A stretch of 37,451 nucleotides of DNA from NCBI GenBank assembly GCA_017395425.1, contig JAFPUM010000009.1:1-37451 (forward strand). The letters are read 5' to 3'. The notes beneath the pieces were generated by a model. The model ran no database searches. It was not told where the DNA came from and saw only the letters and a list, made by a program, of their open reading frames with translations. Positions 21,202 to 28,417 of the stretch are shown one piece after another. Source of the stretch: Clostridia bacterium (lineage in GTDB: Bacteria; Bacillota; Clostridia; Oscillospirales; Acutalibacteraceae). How positions within the stretch are numbered: position 1 is the first letter of the stretch; every line of letters begins with the position of its first letter. A program made the position numbers and the translations under genes.

Positions 21202-23502
21202 ATGTCGAAGATAAACACTTACAAGGTCAGGCTGGCGGCGCTGTTCTTTGGGCTGTTCATGATGATGCTGCTGACGGGGTGTGCCAATGTTGACACGTCC
21301 ATCGAACTGAACGGAGATAAATTCAGCGGTTCCCGCGTCATGACGGTGAGCTTTGACAGGGACGAACTCGCGGTTCGGATGCCCGATTGGGAAGAAGAGC
21401 TGGATGAACAGATCAAGGCGGAAAAACCCCCGCAGCTTGATTCCGGCTATGACGTGACCGATGACGAAGTGGTGTACGAATTCACGCTGACATTTGATTC
21501 CATGGAGGATTATATCGGCAAGGTCAAGAACCTGCTCGGCGGCAGGGTGCCGAAAGTGACCTTCAAACGTTCGACAGGCGCCTTTACCAACGGTCTGACC
21601 TACACGGAAGACTTCGAGAGCCGTGATCTCCTGTCCTGGCTGGAGCGTTACCTCAATGAAAAGTTCCCGCGTGAAATGGCGGCGTATTCCTCCGAAAGCT
21701 TCTGGAAGCAGACCGGCGTGAAAGTCAAGATCGACGGCGAAGAATACAACTGTGAGGGCGGTCAGGTAGACATCGCCAAAGGCGGCACCTCCGTGGTGAC
21801 GTCGGTTGCCATCGAAACGCAGTTCAAGGCGTCGGGCGATATCTATCGTGTCATGCGCGTCACCGTTCCCTCCACGCTGGACAAAAAGCAGATCAGCGCG
21901 ATTGACGGTTATTTCAACGACTATCGCCCCGATGGCGGAAACGCGGAGCGCCGTACCCGTTCGGGCAGCATTCTCTATACCGTTGATTTTACGGCAGGCA
22001 GTGTTGCCAGACTTCAGACCGACATGGCAAAGCTGCTGCAATCCGAGGACGTGTCGGTGGCATACGCGGAACATGAGACCGATGAAAAGCAGCCGCTGGC
22101 GCAGTTCGACAAACTGATCGAATCGCTGGACTTCTCCTGCTTCGGCGGGGAGGACACGGTGAATGTCAGTTACGCGGTCAGTTCGGAATTGATGCCGCCC
22201 TATCAGATCATCCTCAACGACGATGAGGGGGAACGCAACGCGGACGCCGTCAATGACGGCAGCCAGCTGGTGTGCAGCGGCAATTATTCCTCCGTCATGT
22301 TTGAAACCGTGTTCCGCAAAATGGCAAAAGCGGAGGAAGTGGACTATAACCTGATCCAGACGGGGGACAATAAATTCATCCGCGAAACCGTGATTACCTT
22401 CGCGGCGGATACCGACCCCGCTGTACTCCAGAATGTCTACAACCATTATAACGGGCTGAATGCCCCCTATACACAGATCAAGGTGGAAACCGATCCTGCT
22501 CCCGCCGTCAAAATCTATGTGACAGGCAGCCGCAAGAAGATTGTCCAGGGCGAAGCCAAGCTCTTCGGAGGCGTGGACGCCCGCGCACTGGGCTATGACC
22601 GCGACTGGGGTCTCTTTACCTATCATCCCAGAACCAGCCTGAGGGACAGCTACGATATTTCCTCTCTGCTGGATCTGGTGGGGGTTTCCAGATACATTTA
22701 CACGTACAGCTATGAGGGCAACACCATTACCACCGTCACCTGTACGGTGGAAGGCGAACTGATTTCCCGCGATATCAAAAACGAGGAGGAAGCCATCGGC
22801 TTCAGCCCCGCCAGCCCGATTCAGACCATCACCATTCAGGGCTATTACTTTAACGGCTGGGCAGTGTTCTTCACCGTGGTCTTTGCGCTGCTGGGACTGG
22901 CGCTCATTGTTCTGGCAGTGCTGGTGTATCTCTACAAGACGGGACGCATCGATATTCCCGACCGCTTCAAGCGTCATCAGCCGGAGCCGGAACCCGAACC
23001 GGTTCCCTATTATCAGCCCATACCCCAGCCCTATTACGAGCCCATGCCGGAGCCCGAACCCGAGCCGCTTCCGCTGCCCATGCCCGAACCCGAACCCGAG
23101 CCGCGCGATCTCATGGAACCCTTCGCCGACGAGCCGGAGGAGGAACCGGTGGATTTCGACTTCATGATTCCCGAACCCGAGCCGGAACCGGAACCCGAGC
23201 CCATTCCCATGCCGGTACCCATGCCTGCCGAGCCGGATATGAATCCGGTCATCAGCTATCCCGAACGGTACATTCCGACCGAAGAATTCGCGTATGTACC
23301 CTATGTACCGCCGGCACCCGAACCGGCGCCGGCGCCGGAACCCGTGGTACGGGAGACGCCCGACGATTACACCGATCAGGACATGATCGACGATCTCGAT
23401 GCCCTCGGCTTGCTGGGTGAATATACCCGCCGCGTTCACAAAGTGAAGGTCAAGGTGCGGCGTGTCCGTGTCGAGATTGACGACGACGAGGACGAAGAAT
23501 AA
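21202..23502 (+). CDS. Large lipoprotein with TM helix and Pro-Glu-rich tail
   Basis: A 766-residue protein with a lipoprotein signal (LFFGLFMMMLLTGC, lipidated Cys27) and an extracellular region of about 520 residues. The region starts like LppM/DUF3153-type lipoproteins (IELNGDKFSGSRVMTVSFD) and seems to contain repeated alpha/beta domains. A helix at 553-578 (WAVFFTVVFALLGLALIVLAVLVYLY) follows. The tail (~580-766) has long PEPEPEP runs, then DQDMIDDLDALGLLGEYTRR, a basic VHKVKVKVRRVRV stretch and an acidic end. If lipidated outside, the single TM would place the tail in the cytoplasm. The Pro-Glu repeats are low-complexity and likely extended. ATG 21202 follows AGGGGAG; the upstream in-frame start is not supported. 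Function unknown. Confidence 0.82.
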   Translation: MSKINTYKVRLAALFFGLFMMMLLTGCANVDTSIELNGDKFSGSRVMTVSFDRDELAVRMPDWEEELDEQIKAEKPPQLDSGYDVTDDEVVYEFTLTFDSMEDYIGKVKNLLGGRVPKVTFKRSTGAFTNGLTYTEDFESRDLLSWLERYLNEKFPREMAAYSSESFWKQTGVKVKIDGEEYNCEGGQVDIAKGGTSVVTSVAIETQFKASGDIYRVMRVTVPSTLDKKQISAIDGYFNDYRPDGGNAERRTRSGSILYTVDFTAGSVARLQTDMAKLLQSEDVSVAYAEHETDEKQPLAQFDKLIESLDFSCFGGEDTVNVSYAVSSELMPPYQIILNDDEGERNADAVNDGSQLVCSGNYSSVMFETVFRKMAKAEEVDYNLIQTGDNKFIRETVITFAADTDPAVLQNVYNHYNGLNAPYTQIKVETDPAPAVKIYVTGSRKKIVQGEAKLFGGVDARALGYDRDWGLFTYHPRTSLRDSYDISSLLDLVGVSRYIYTYSYEGNTITTVTCTVEGELISRDIKNEEEAIGFSPASPIQTITIQGYYFNGWAVFFTVVFALLGLALIVLAVLVYLYKTGRIDIPDRFKRHQPEPEPEPVPYYQPIPQPYYEPMPEPEPEPLPLPMPEPEPEPRDLMEPFADEPEEEPVDFDFMIPEPEPEPEPEPIPMPVPMPAEPDMNPVISYPERYIPTEEFAYVPYVPPAPEPAPAPEPVVRETPDDYTDQDMIDDLDALGLLGEYTRRVHKVKVKVRRVRVEIDDDEDEE

Positions 23503-23540
23503 GTTCCGTCCAAATAGACCCAATAGACCAGCGACAAATA

Positions 23541-23586
23541 ACCGCATCGGCTTACCGGATTCCCCGGTAAAATGATGCGGTTTTCT
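23541..23586 (+). terminator. Rho-independent terminator of the lipoprotein gene
   Basis: ACCGCATC (23541-23548) pairs with GATGCGGT (23574-23581), with an inner TTACCGG/CCGGTAA stem, then TTTTCTTTT. Confidence 0.85.
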
Positions 23587-23600
23587 TTTGCAAACAAAAG

Positions 23601-23655
23601 AAAAAAACGGCGGACACACCGTTCCCGGACAAGGGAATGCGGGTTCGCCGTTTTC
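23601..23655 (-). terminator. Rho-independent terminator of the TIR gene
   Basis: On the minus strand AAAACGGCGAAC pairs with GTCCGCCGTTTT, with an inner TTCCC/GGGAA pairing, followed by TTTTTTTCTTTTG. Confidence 0.82.
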
Positions 23656-23684
23656 AATCATGTTGTATAGAAAAATGGAAAAAC

Positions 23685-24467
23685 TCAGCGGATGCCAAAC
23701 CAGTGGATGGGGGAGGGAGCGAAGTTGACCACTTCTTCGGGGTGAAGCACTTCGTTGATCTGATCGCCGAAGAAGAAATAGATCAGCAGCGCGATGACAA
23801 CCATTACGCCGACCACCAGTACGGCATTGAAAAATTCCTTGCTCTTCTTTTCCCGCTTCTGGGTAATGGCAGCCTTGGCGGCTTTGGAAGCGGAAGCGGC
23901 GGATTTCTGGATTTTCTCGCTGTCCTGACTGACCGTTGCCTCAAAGAGACCGCTGCTCTCGTTCTGCTGATCGGGATACACCTCGTCGAGCAGTTCCTCA
24001 TAGGTATAGATATGCTCGTCCGCGGCGGGCGGTTCCTGACAGTCTGCGAGAAGCTGGTTCATCACATCGAGCACCACGTCTTCGGAGCATTCGTCGGTGC
24101 GGATGCTGTTGACGCGTTCGGCAAAGAGTTTGGAAGCCTGATCGACGCTCTCGCCGTGATCCACAAAGATCATATACATTTTGACGCCGAACTGCTTTGC
24201 CATCTCGAGCTGATTGAGACAGTAGGTGGAAAGCAGGAAATTTTCGGACATGAAGATGAGGAACATTTCGCACTTTTTGATATTATGGCGACGGAGGGCG
24301 TCGATGTTGTCATCTTCCTGATTGCCCTCGTCATAGCGGATGCGGTAGCGTTCCTGATCCAGTCTCTTCAGAAACGGGAACACCACTTCGCTGTCCTTGA
24401 TGGAATAGCAGGCATACGCAAACTTGCCGTCGCCTTTGTATGATTTAATTGGCACTTTGATATTCAA
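23685..24467 (-). CDS. TIR-domain protein with C-terminal membrane anchor
   Basis: A 260-residue protein. Residues ~14-130 form a TIR-like fold: FAYACYSIKDSEVVFPFLKR, YRIRYDEGNQEDDNIDALRR, CEMFLIFMSENFLLSTYCLN, then QLEMAKQF and VKMYMIFVDHG. In bacterial TIR NADases the pattern S-x-(W/Y)-C-x-x-E-L carries the catalytic Glu; here it reads STYCLNQL, with Gln86 at that place, though Glu88 is two residues on. A charged helical linker (EKIQKSAASASKAAKAAITQ) leads to a TM helix at ~212-234 and a short tail. It starts at TTG 24467 after GGGGG, with its own promoter and terminator. It may be a signalling scaffold or a defence-type effector (inference); no typical anti-phage partner is adjacent. Confidence 0.78.
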   Translation of the reverse strand: MNIKVPIKSYKGDGKFAYACYSIKDSEVVFPFLKRLDQERYRIRYDEGNQEDDNIDALRRHNIKKCEMFLIFMSENFLLSTYCLNQLEMAKQFGVKMYMIFVDHGESVDQASKLFAERVNSIRTDECSEDVVLDVMNQLLADCQEPPAADEHIYTYEELLDEVYPDQQNESSGLFEATVSQDSEKIQKSAASASKAAKAAITQKREKKSKEFFNAVLVVGVMVVIALLIYFFFGDQINEVLHPEEVVNFAPSPIHWFGIR

Positions 24468-24522
24468 CGAAAAAACCCCCAAAACGTTAAGATTTTCACA
24501 GGAAACAACTTTCCTCTCAGGT

Positions 24523-24551
24523 ATTATAGCATATACCCCGATAAAAAACAA
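24523..24551 (-). promoter_or_regulatory. Promoter of the TIR gene
   Basis: TTGTTT (24546-24551) and TATAAT (24523-24528) with a 17-bp spacer on the minus strand. A perfect -10 and a weak -35. Confidence 0.65.
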
Positions 24552-24615
24552 CTGTCATTCCCAAAATTTATGCAAAAACATGAAGATTTTGTGACATTCG
24601 ACGATGCCACGCAGC

Positions 24616-25092
24616 CTAAGCGATATACGCCCATGCAAAGTAGAGATAAATGAGGATCAGCAGCAGTTCCGAGACGAAGGAAAGGATTTGCAGCGCAAGG
24701 ATGGTGGTTTTGTCGGAGATGCTGCGGTTGATGCAGACGTATTCGGTGCTGCCTGCGGAACAGGACGCGCCGACGGCTCCCGTGACCAGAACGAGCAGCG
24801 TGGTGACAATCCGGATCATCATTTGCAGCACGCCGATCCAGCCCAGCAGCAGATGAAATACCGTCACCCCCGTCAGTGTCCAGAACAGCGTCAGATTGGT
24901 GTAGTAGAGAAAGCCCAGTTCCGCCCTGCCGCTGACCGGCGTGAAAAACAGCCGGTCGGGCAACTGCCGGAGCCGCTTGTGGAGATATTCCCGGCTGCAC
25001 GCCCTGCGCACCTTTCTTTCGATCATCCAATAGAATTCACAGTAGAAAAGCCAGCAGATGATGAGTGCCGCCAGCTCACCCAGATAAAACAT
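24616..25092 (-). CDS. Unknown membrane protein, about four helices
   Basis: A 158-residue protein with hydrophobic segments LGELAALIICWLFYCEFYW, LFWTLTGVTVFHLLLGWIGV, IVTTLLVLVTGAVGASC and ILALQILSFVSELLLILIYLYF, and a basic cytoplasmic loop (ERKVRRACSREYLHKRLRQL). I do not recognise the family. The ATG follows GGGAGGAA. It starts 41 bp after the prfB stop on the same strand, so it is probably co-transcribed with prfB, and it lies upstream of the separately promoted TIR gene. Confidence 0.7.
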   Translation of the reverse strand: MFYLGELAALIICWLFYCEFYWMIERKVRRACSREYLHKRLRQLPDRLFFTPVSGRAELGFLYYTNLTLFWTLTGVTVFHLLLGWIGVLQMMIRIVTTLLVLVTGAVGASCSAGSTEYVCINRSISDKTTILALQILSFVSELLLILIYLYFAWAYIA

Positions 25093-25133
25093 GGTATGTG
25101 GTTCCTCCCTTTAAGGACGCCGCCGTGCGGTCA

Positions 25134-26258
25134 TCATTCAAAGCTGCCCAGCGCGTTGAGGCTCTGCGCCTTGAGATAGGCGTTGATGAAGCCGTCGAGA
25201 TCACCGTCCATCACGGCGTTGATATTGCCCATTTCGTAGCCGGTGCGGTGATCCTTGGCGAGCGTGTAGGGCATGAAGACATAGGAGCGGATCTGGCTGC
25301 CCCAGGCGATTTCCTTTTGCACGCCCTTGATATCCTCGATTTTTTCGAGGTTCTCGCGCTCCTTGATTTCCATGAGCTTGGATTTGAGCATTTTCATCGC
25401 CATCGCCTTATTCTGCACCTGACTGCGTTCGTTCTGACAGGCGCAGACAATGCCGGTGGGAATATGGGTAATGCGCACGGCGGAGTCGGTTTTGTTGATG
25501 TGCTGACCGCCGGCGCCGCTGGAACGGTAGGTGTCAATGTGCAGGTCTTCGGGGCGGATTTCCACCTCCACGTCGTCGGCGATTTCGGGCATGACTTCCA
25601 GCGAAGCGAAGGAGGTGTGGCGGCGTCCGGACGAATCGAAGGGAGATATTCTCACCAGACGGTGCACGCCCATTTCACATTTCAGATAGCCGTAGGCATT
25701 GGTGCCCTCGATGAGAATCGAGGCGCTTTTGAGACCGGCTTCGTCGCCGTCGAGATAGTCGATGGTTTTGACCTTGAAGCCGTGGCGTTCGCTCCAGCGG
25801 ATATACATACGGTAGAGCATTTCCGCCCAATCCTGCGCTTCGGTGCCGCCGGCGCCGGCGTGGAAGGTGAGAATCGCGTTGTTTGCGTCGTATTCGCCGG
25901 TCAGGAGGGTGGTGAGACGCAGTTCTTCCAGCGTCTTCCGAATGGCTTCCACCTCGGCGGTTGCCTCATCGAGCAGTTCCAGCTCGCCTTCCTCGTTGCC
26001 GAGTTCGACTAAGGTCATGGCGTCCTCATACTTGGTGTAAAGCGCGTCGAAAGCGCCGAGTTTGCTTTTGAGGGCGCTGGTTTTGCGGAGCACCTTCTGA
26101 GAATTCTCCATGTCGTCCCAGAAATCGGGCGCCGCCGCCTGTTTTTCCAGTTCAGCGACTTCCTGTGTCAGCTTGTCGTATCCGAGCGCTTCCTTGAGGT
26201 CGTCGAGATCAGGCGCCATATTGCGGAGCGTCAGCATCAGTTCTTCAAATTGCAGCAT
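25134..26258 (-). CDS. prfB: Peptide chain release factor 2
   Basis: RF2 recognises UGA and UAA and triggers peptide release. The 374-residue protein has the stop-codon reading SPF motif (RISPFDSSGRRHTSF) and the catalytic GGQ (SSGAGGQHINKTDSAVRITH). The N-terminal helical domain and the C-terminal KDHRTGYEMGNINAVMDGDLDGFI are typical. The frame is continuous from the first Met, so the programmed +1 frameshift used by many prfB genes near codon 25 is not present. ATG 26258 follows AAGGCGAT. Confidence 0.96.
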   Translation of the reverse strand: MLQFEELMLTLRNMAPDLDDLKEALGYDKLTQEVAELEKQAAAPDFWDDMENSQKVLRKTSALKSKLGAFDALYTKYEDAMTLVELGNEEGELELLDEATAEVEAIRKTLEELRLTTLLTGEYDANNAILTFHAGAGGTEAQDWAEMLYRMYIRWSERHGFKVKTIDYLDGDEAGLKSASILIEGTNAYGYLKCEMGVHRLVRISPFDSSGRRHTSFASLEVMPEIADDVEVEIRPEDLHIDTYRSSGAGGQHINKTDSAVRITHIPTGIVCACQNERSQVQNKAMAMKMLKSKLMEIKERENLEKIEDIKGVQKEIAWGSQIRSYVFMPYTLAKDHRTGYEMGNINAVMDGDLDGFINAYLKAQSLNALGSFE

Positions 26259-26311
26259 AAATTACCAATCGCCTTTCGTGGTGTTTATTTCGTTCATTTC
26301 AGATAAAAGAC

Positions 26312-26340
26312 ATTATACATGATTCCGCCTGAAATGTAAA
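26312..26340 (-). promoter_or_regulatory. Sigma-A promoter of prfB
   Basis: TTTACA (26335-26340), a 17-bp spacer and TATAAT (26312-26317) on the minus strand. Confidence 0.75.
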
Positions 26341-26419
26341 GTATATAATGGAAAGATTTTTGACAGCTCGGACCGAAACAACGGATTCGCATACGCCGCA
26401 AAAACCGACGGGGTTGGCA

Positions 26420-26448
26420 TTGCAATATGAAAAACACTGTGATATAAT
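26420..26448 (+). promoter_or_regulatory. Sigma-A promoter of the Cys-motif protein gene
   Basis: TTGCAA (26420-26425), a 17-bp spacer and TATAAT (26443-26448), diverging from the prfB promoter. Confidence 0.78.
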
Positions 26449-26483
26449 GGAAGGGAAACCATGAGAAATGAGGGGGGACGGTC

Positions 26484-27038
26484 ATGCACTTATATTGCAA
26501 ATGCGGCTACCGTTTTGCCAACGCGGGCGATTCGCTTGCCTACAAGGGGCGCATTCTGGCGGATCAGGACGTCAAGGAACTGGTGGAAATTCTGGAATAC
26601 GGCGAGCAGCCGCACGACGACGATCTGGAACTGTTTGCGCCGGCGTGTGATCTGATAGAACGCGTGATGTTTCAGTGTCCGGAATGCGGGCGGCTGTATG
26701 TGGAGGACAGCGACTATTCGTTTTTGCAGTTTGTTCCCTGCGAGGACGCGGAACCGTCGCCGGAGGTCAACAGGCGGCTGCTGATCTCGGCACATGGCAA
26801 GCACTGGCGGGGCTGTCTTTACGCGGACTGGAAAAATCCCAAGCCGGACTATCTCGAACACAAGGGCTATATCGAACCGCTGGTGAACGTGGAATATGAC
26901 CGGCTGGAGTTCGATGATTACAACGCCTTTGAAGCCCGCTACTTTGAGATTCTCGAAGAGCTCAAGGGCAAGGAGATTCTGGAATACGCGGTGCTGCGGG
27001 TCAACGGCGTCAAAAAACACACCTGGAGCTGCGACTGA
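26484..27038 (+). CDS. Unknown protein with two Cys-pair (zinc-ribbon-like) motifs
   Basis: A 184-residue soluble protein. MHLYCKCGYRF at the N terminus and FQCPECGRLYVED near residue 65 give two CxC/CxxC pairs that could bind one zinc ion. The rest is acidic and helical, with LVEILEYGEQPHDDDLELFA and a C-terminal AFEARYFEILEELKGKEILE. I do not recognise the family. The ATG follows GAGGGGGGAC. It has its own promoter, divergent from prfB and upstream of purC. Confidence 0.75.
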   Translation: MHLYCKCGYRFANAGDSLAYKGRILADQDVKELVEILEYGEQPHDDDLELFAPACDLIERVMFQCPECGRLYVEDSDYSFLQFVPCEDAEPSPEVNRRLLISAHGKHWRGCLYADWKNPKPDYLEHKGYIEPLVNVEYDRLEFDDYNAFEARYFEILEELKGKEILEYAVLRVNGVKKHTWSCD

Positions 27039-27095
27039 GCGCGGGAAGGATTGTGGAGTATTTTTGGCGAAATGTTGAATTTTGCGGGATTGGTC

Positions 27096-27124
27096 TTGCA
27101 ATTGCGCGGTGATCGTGGTATGAT
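27096..27124 (+). promoter_or_regulatory. Sigma-A promoter of purC
   Basis: TTGCAA (27096-27101), a 17-bp spacer and TATGAT (27119-27124), about 90 bp before the ATG. No PurR box or purine riboswitch was recognised in the leader. Confidence 0.68.
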
Positions 27125-27215
27125 GTCAATACCATGACACAGGATCGGCTGGCGGGCGCGCAGGCGCACCGTCACCGTGATCATGAATCTGTAACATGAA
27201 GGAGAACCGTATACG

Positions 27216-27923
27216 ATGGAAAAAAGAGAACAGCTTTACGAAGGCAAAGCCAAGAAGGTTTTTGCCACGGAAAACGATGATTATTGCATTGTATCCTATA
27301 AGGATGACGCCACAGCCTTCAACGGCGAAAAGAAGGGAACCATCGCGGGCAAGGGCGTAGTCAACAACCGCATGTCCAATATGCTCTGCAAGCTGCTGGA
27401 AAAGAAGGGCGTTCCCAGCCACTATGTCGAGGAACTCAGCGACCGCGAGACGCTGGTCAAGAAGGTGCAGATCGTTCCGCTGGAGGTCATTATCCGCAAC
27501 ACGGCAGCCGGCAGCTTTTCCAAGCGCTTCGGCGTGGAAGAGGGCACCAAGCTCAGGAATCCCACGCTGGAATACTGCCTCAAGGACGACGCGCTCGGCG
27601 ACCCGATGATCAACGACAGCCAGATTCTGGCGATTGGCGCCGCGACGCAGGAGGAGCTGGATCAGATCGCCGAGATGGCGTATAAAGTCAATGAAGTGCT
27701 GATCGAGTTCTTCAAGACCATCGGCATTGAGCTGATTGACTTCAAGATTGAATTCGGACGCTTCCACGGCGACATCCTTCTGGCGGACGAGATTTCGCCC
27801 GACACCTGCCGTCTGTGGGATATCGAAACCCATCAGAAGCTGGATAAGGACAGATTCCGCCGCGATATGGGCGGTGTGGAAGAAGCCTATGCCGAGGTTT
27901 TCAAGAGACTGCATCTCGACTAA
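27216..27923 (+). CDS. purC: SAICAR synthetase
   Basis: PurC joins CAIR and aspartate, with ATP, to SAICAR in de novo purine synthesis. The 235-residue protein begins [20 protein letters not shown] and has the family signatures [29 protein letters not shown] and [14 protein letters not shown]. The ATG follows AAGGAGAA. It has its own promoter, and its transcript runs through a hairpin-array repeat before a terminator. purF and purB follow under a separate promoter. Confidence 0.97.
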   Translation: MEKREQLYEGKAKKVFATENDDYCIVSYKDDATAFNGEKKGTIAGKGVVNNRMSNMLCKLLEKKGVPSHYVEELSDRETLVKKVQIVPLEVIIRNTAAGSFSKRFGVEEGTKLRNPTLEYCLKDDALGDPMINDSQILAIGAATQEELDQIAEMAYKVNEVLIEFFKTIGIELIDFKIEFGRFHGDILLADEISPDTCRLWDIETHQKLDKDRFRRDMGGVEEAYAEVFKRLHLD

Positions 27924-27926
27924 AAA

Positions 27927-28160
27927 GGCGAAGCCAATTAGCCGCGCAGCGGCGCGGGGTGCAGTAGCTGTCGCTAGCGACAGCTTTGGTGAGCTCCCTG
28001 CCGAGGTCAAGGGCGAGTAGCCCTTGCAGGGGACCGGGGGCAGCGCCACCGGCAGGCAGCACAACGTGCTGCCGAGCGAGACGAGCCAAGATAACCAACG
28101 GGGAAGGGCGAATTCCAAGCAAGACGCGCCAAGCTTTGCAACAGGGCAGGGCGAATTCCA
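27927..28160 (+). repeat. Hairpin-array repeat, copy 5, after purC
   Basis: It begins 4 bp after the purC stop with GGCGAAGCC, then CAATTAGCCGCGCAGCGGCG, GTCGCTAGCGAC, the CCGAGGTCAAGGGCG block, GGCAGCAC/GTGCTGCC, and two GGGCGAATTC modules with different inner bases (GATAACCAAC and CTTTGCAAC). Confidence 0.88.
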
Positions 28161-28187
28161 ATAAAGCACCCAAAGAAACAGCATTCC

Positions 28188-28236
28188 GGCAGGACGGACA
28201 TCGCAGAAACCTCTGCGGCATCCGTCCTGCTTTTTG
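28188..28236 (+). terminator. Rho-independent terminator of purC
   Basis: GCAGGACGGA pairs with TCCGTCCTGC, and CGCAGA with TCTGCG inside; it ends in TTTTTG. Confidence 0.88.
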
Positions 28237-28314
28237 CGGTTGCTTTTATCCATATTGCATAATAATCCGGTCAATCTTCCTTCATAAAATAGTCGCGGAT
28301 GAGGCGGCAACGGT

Positions 28315-28343
28315 TTGACATTTGTCCGCAAATCTTATATAAT
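28315..28343 (+). promoter_or_regulatory. Consensus sigma-A promoter of purF-purB
   Basis: TTGACA (28315-28320), a 17-bp spacer and TATAAT (28338-28343), about 75 bp before purF. Confidence 0.88.
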
Positions 28344-28417
28344 ATAAGAATCTCAGATTATCTGGAAACGCCATTCTACCGACACAATACAAAATCGTGA
28401 CGCAAAGGAAGAGGATC

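Noticed and set aside
21139-23661. 840-codon open frame opposite the large lipoprotein gene
   Set aside because: It is a codon-bias shadow: no ribosome binding site, His/Arg-rich composition, and the opposite strand has a clear lipoprotein gene with promoter and terminator.
23685-25092. TIR gene plus neighbouring membrane protein as an anti-phage operon
   Set aside because: The membrane gene is better explained as the tail of the prfB unit, while the TIR gene has its own promoter; no nucleotide-signal synthase or STING-like partner is present.
25134-26258. Programmed +1 frameshift in prfB
   Set aside because: The frame is open from the start codon through the whole N-terminal domain; no internal TGA is present.
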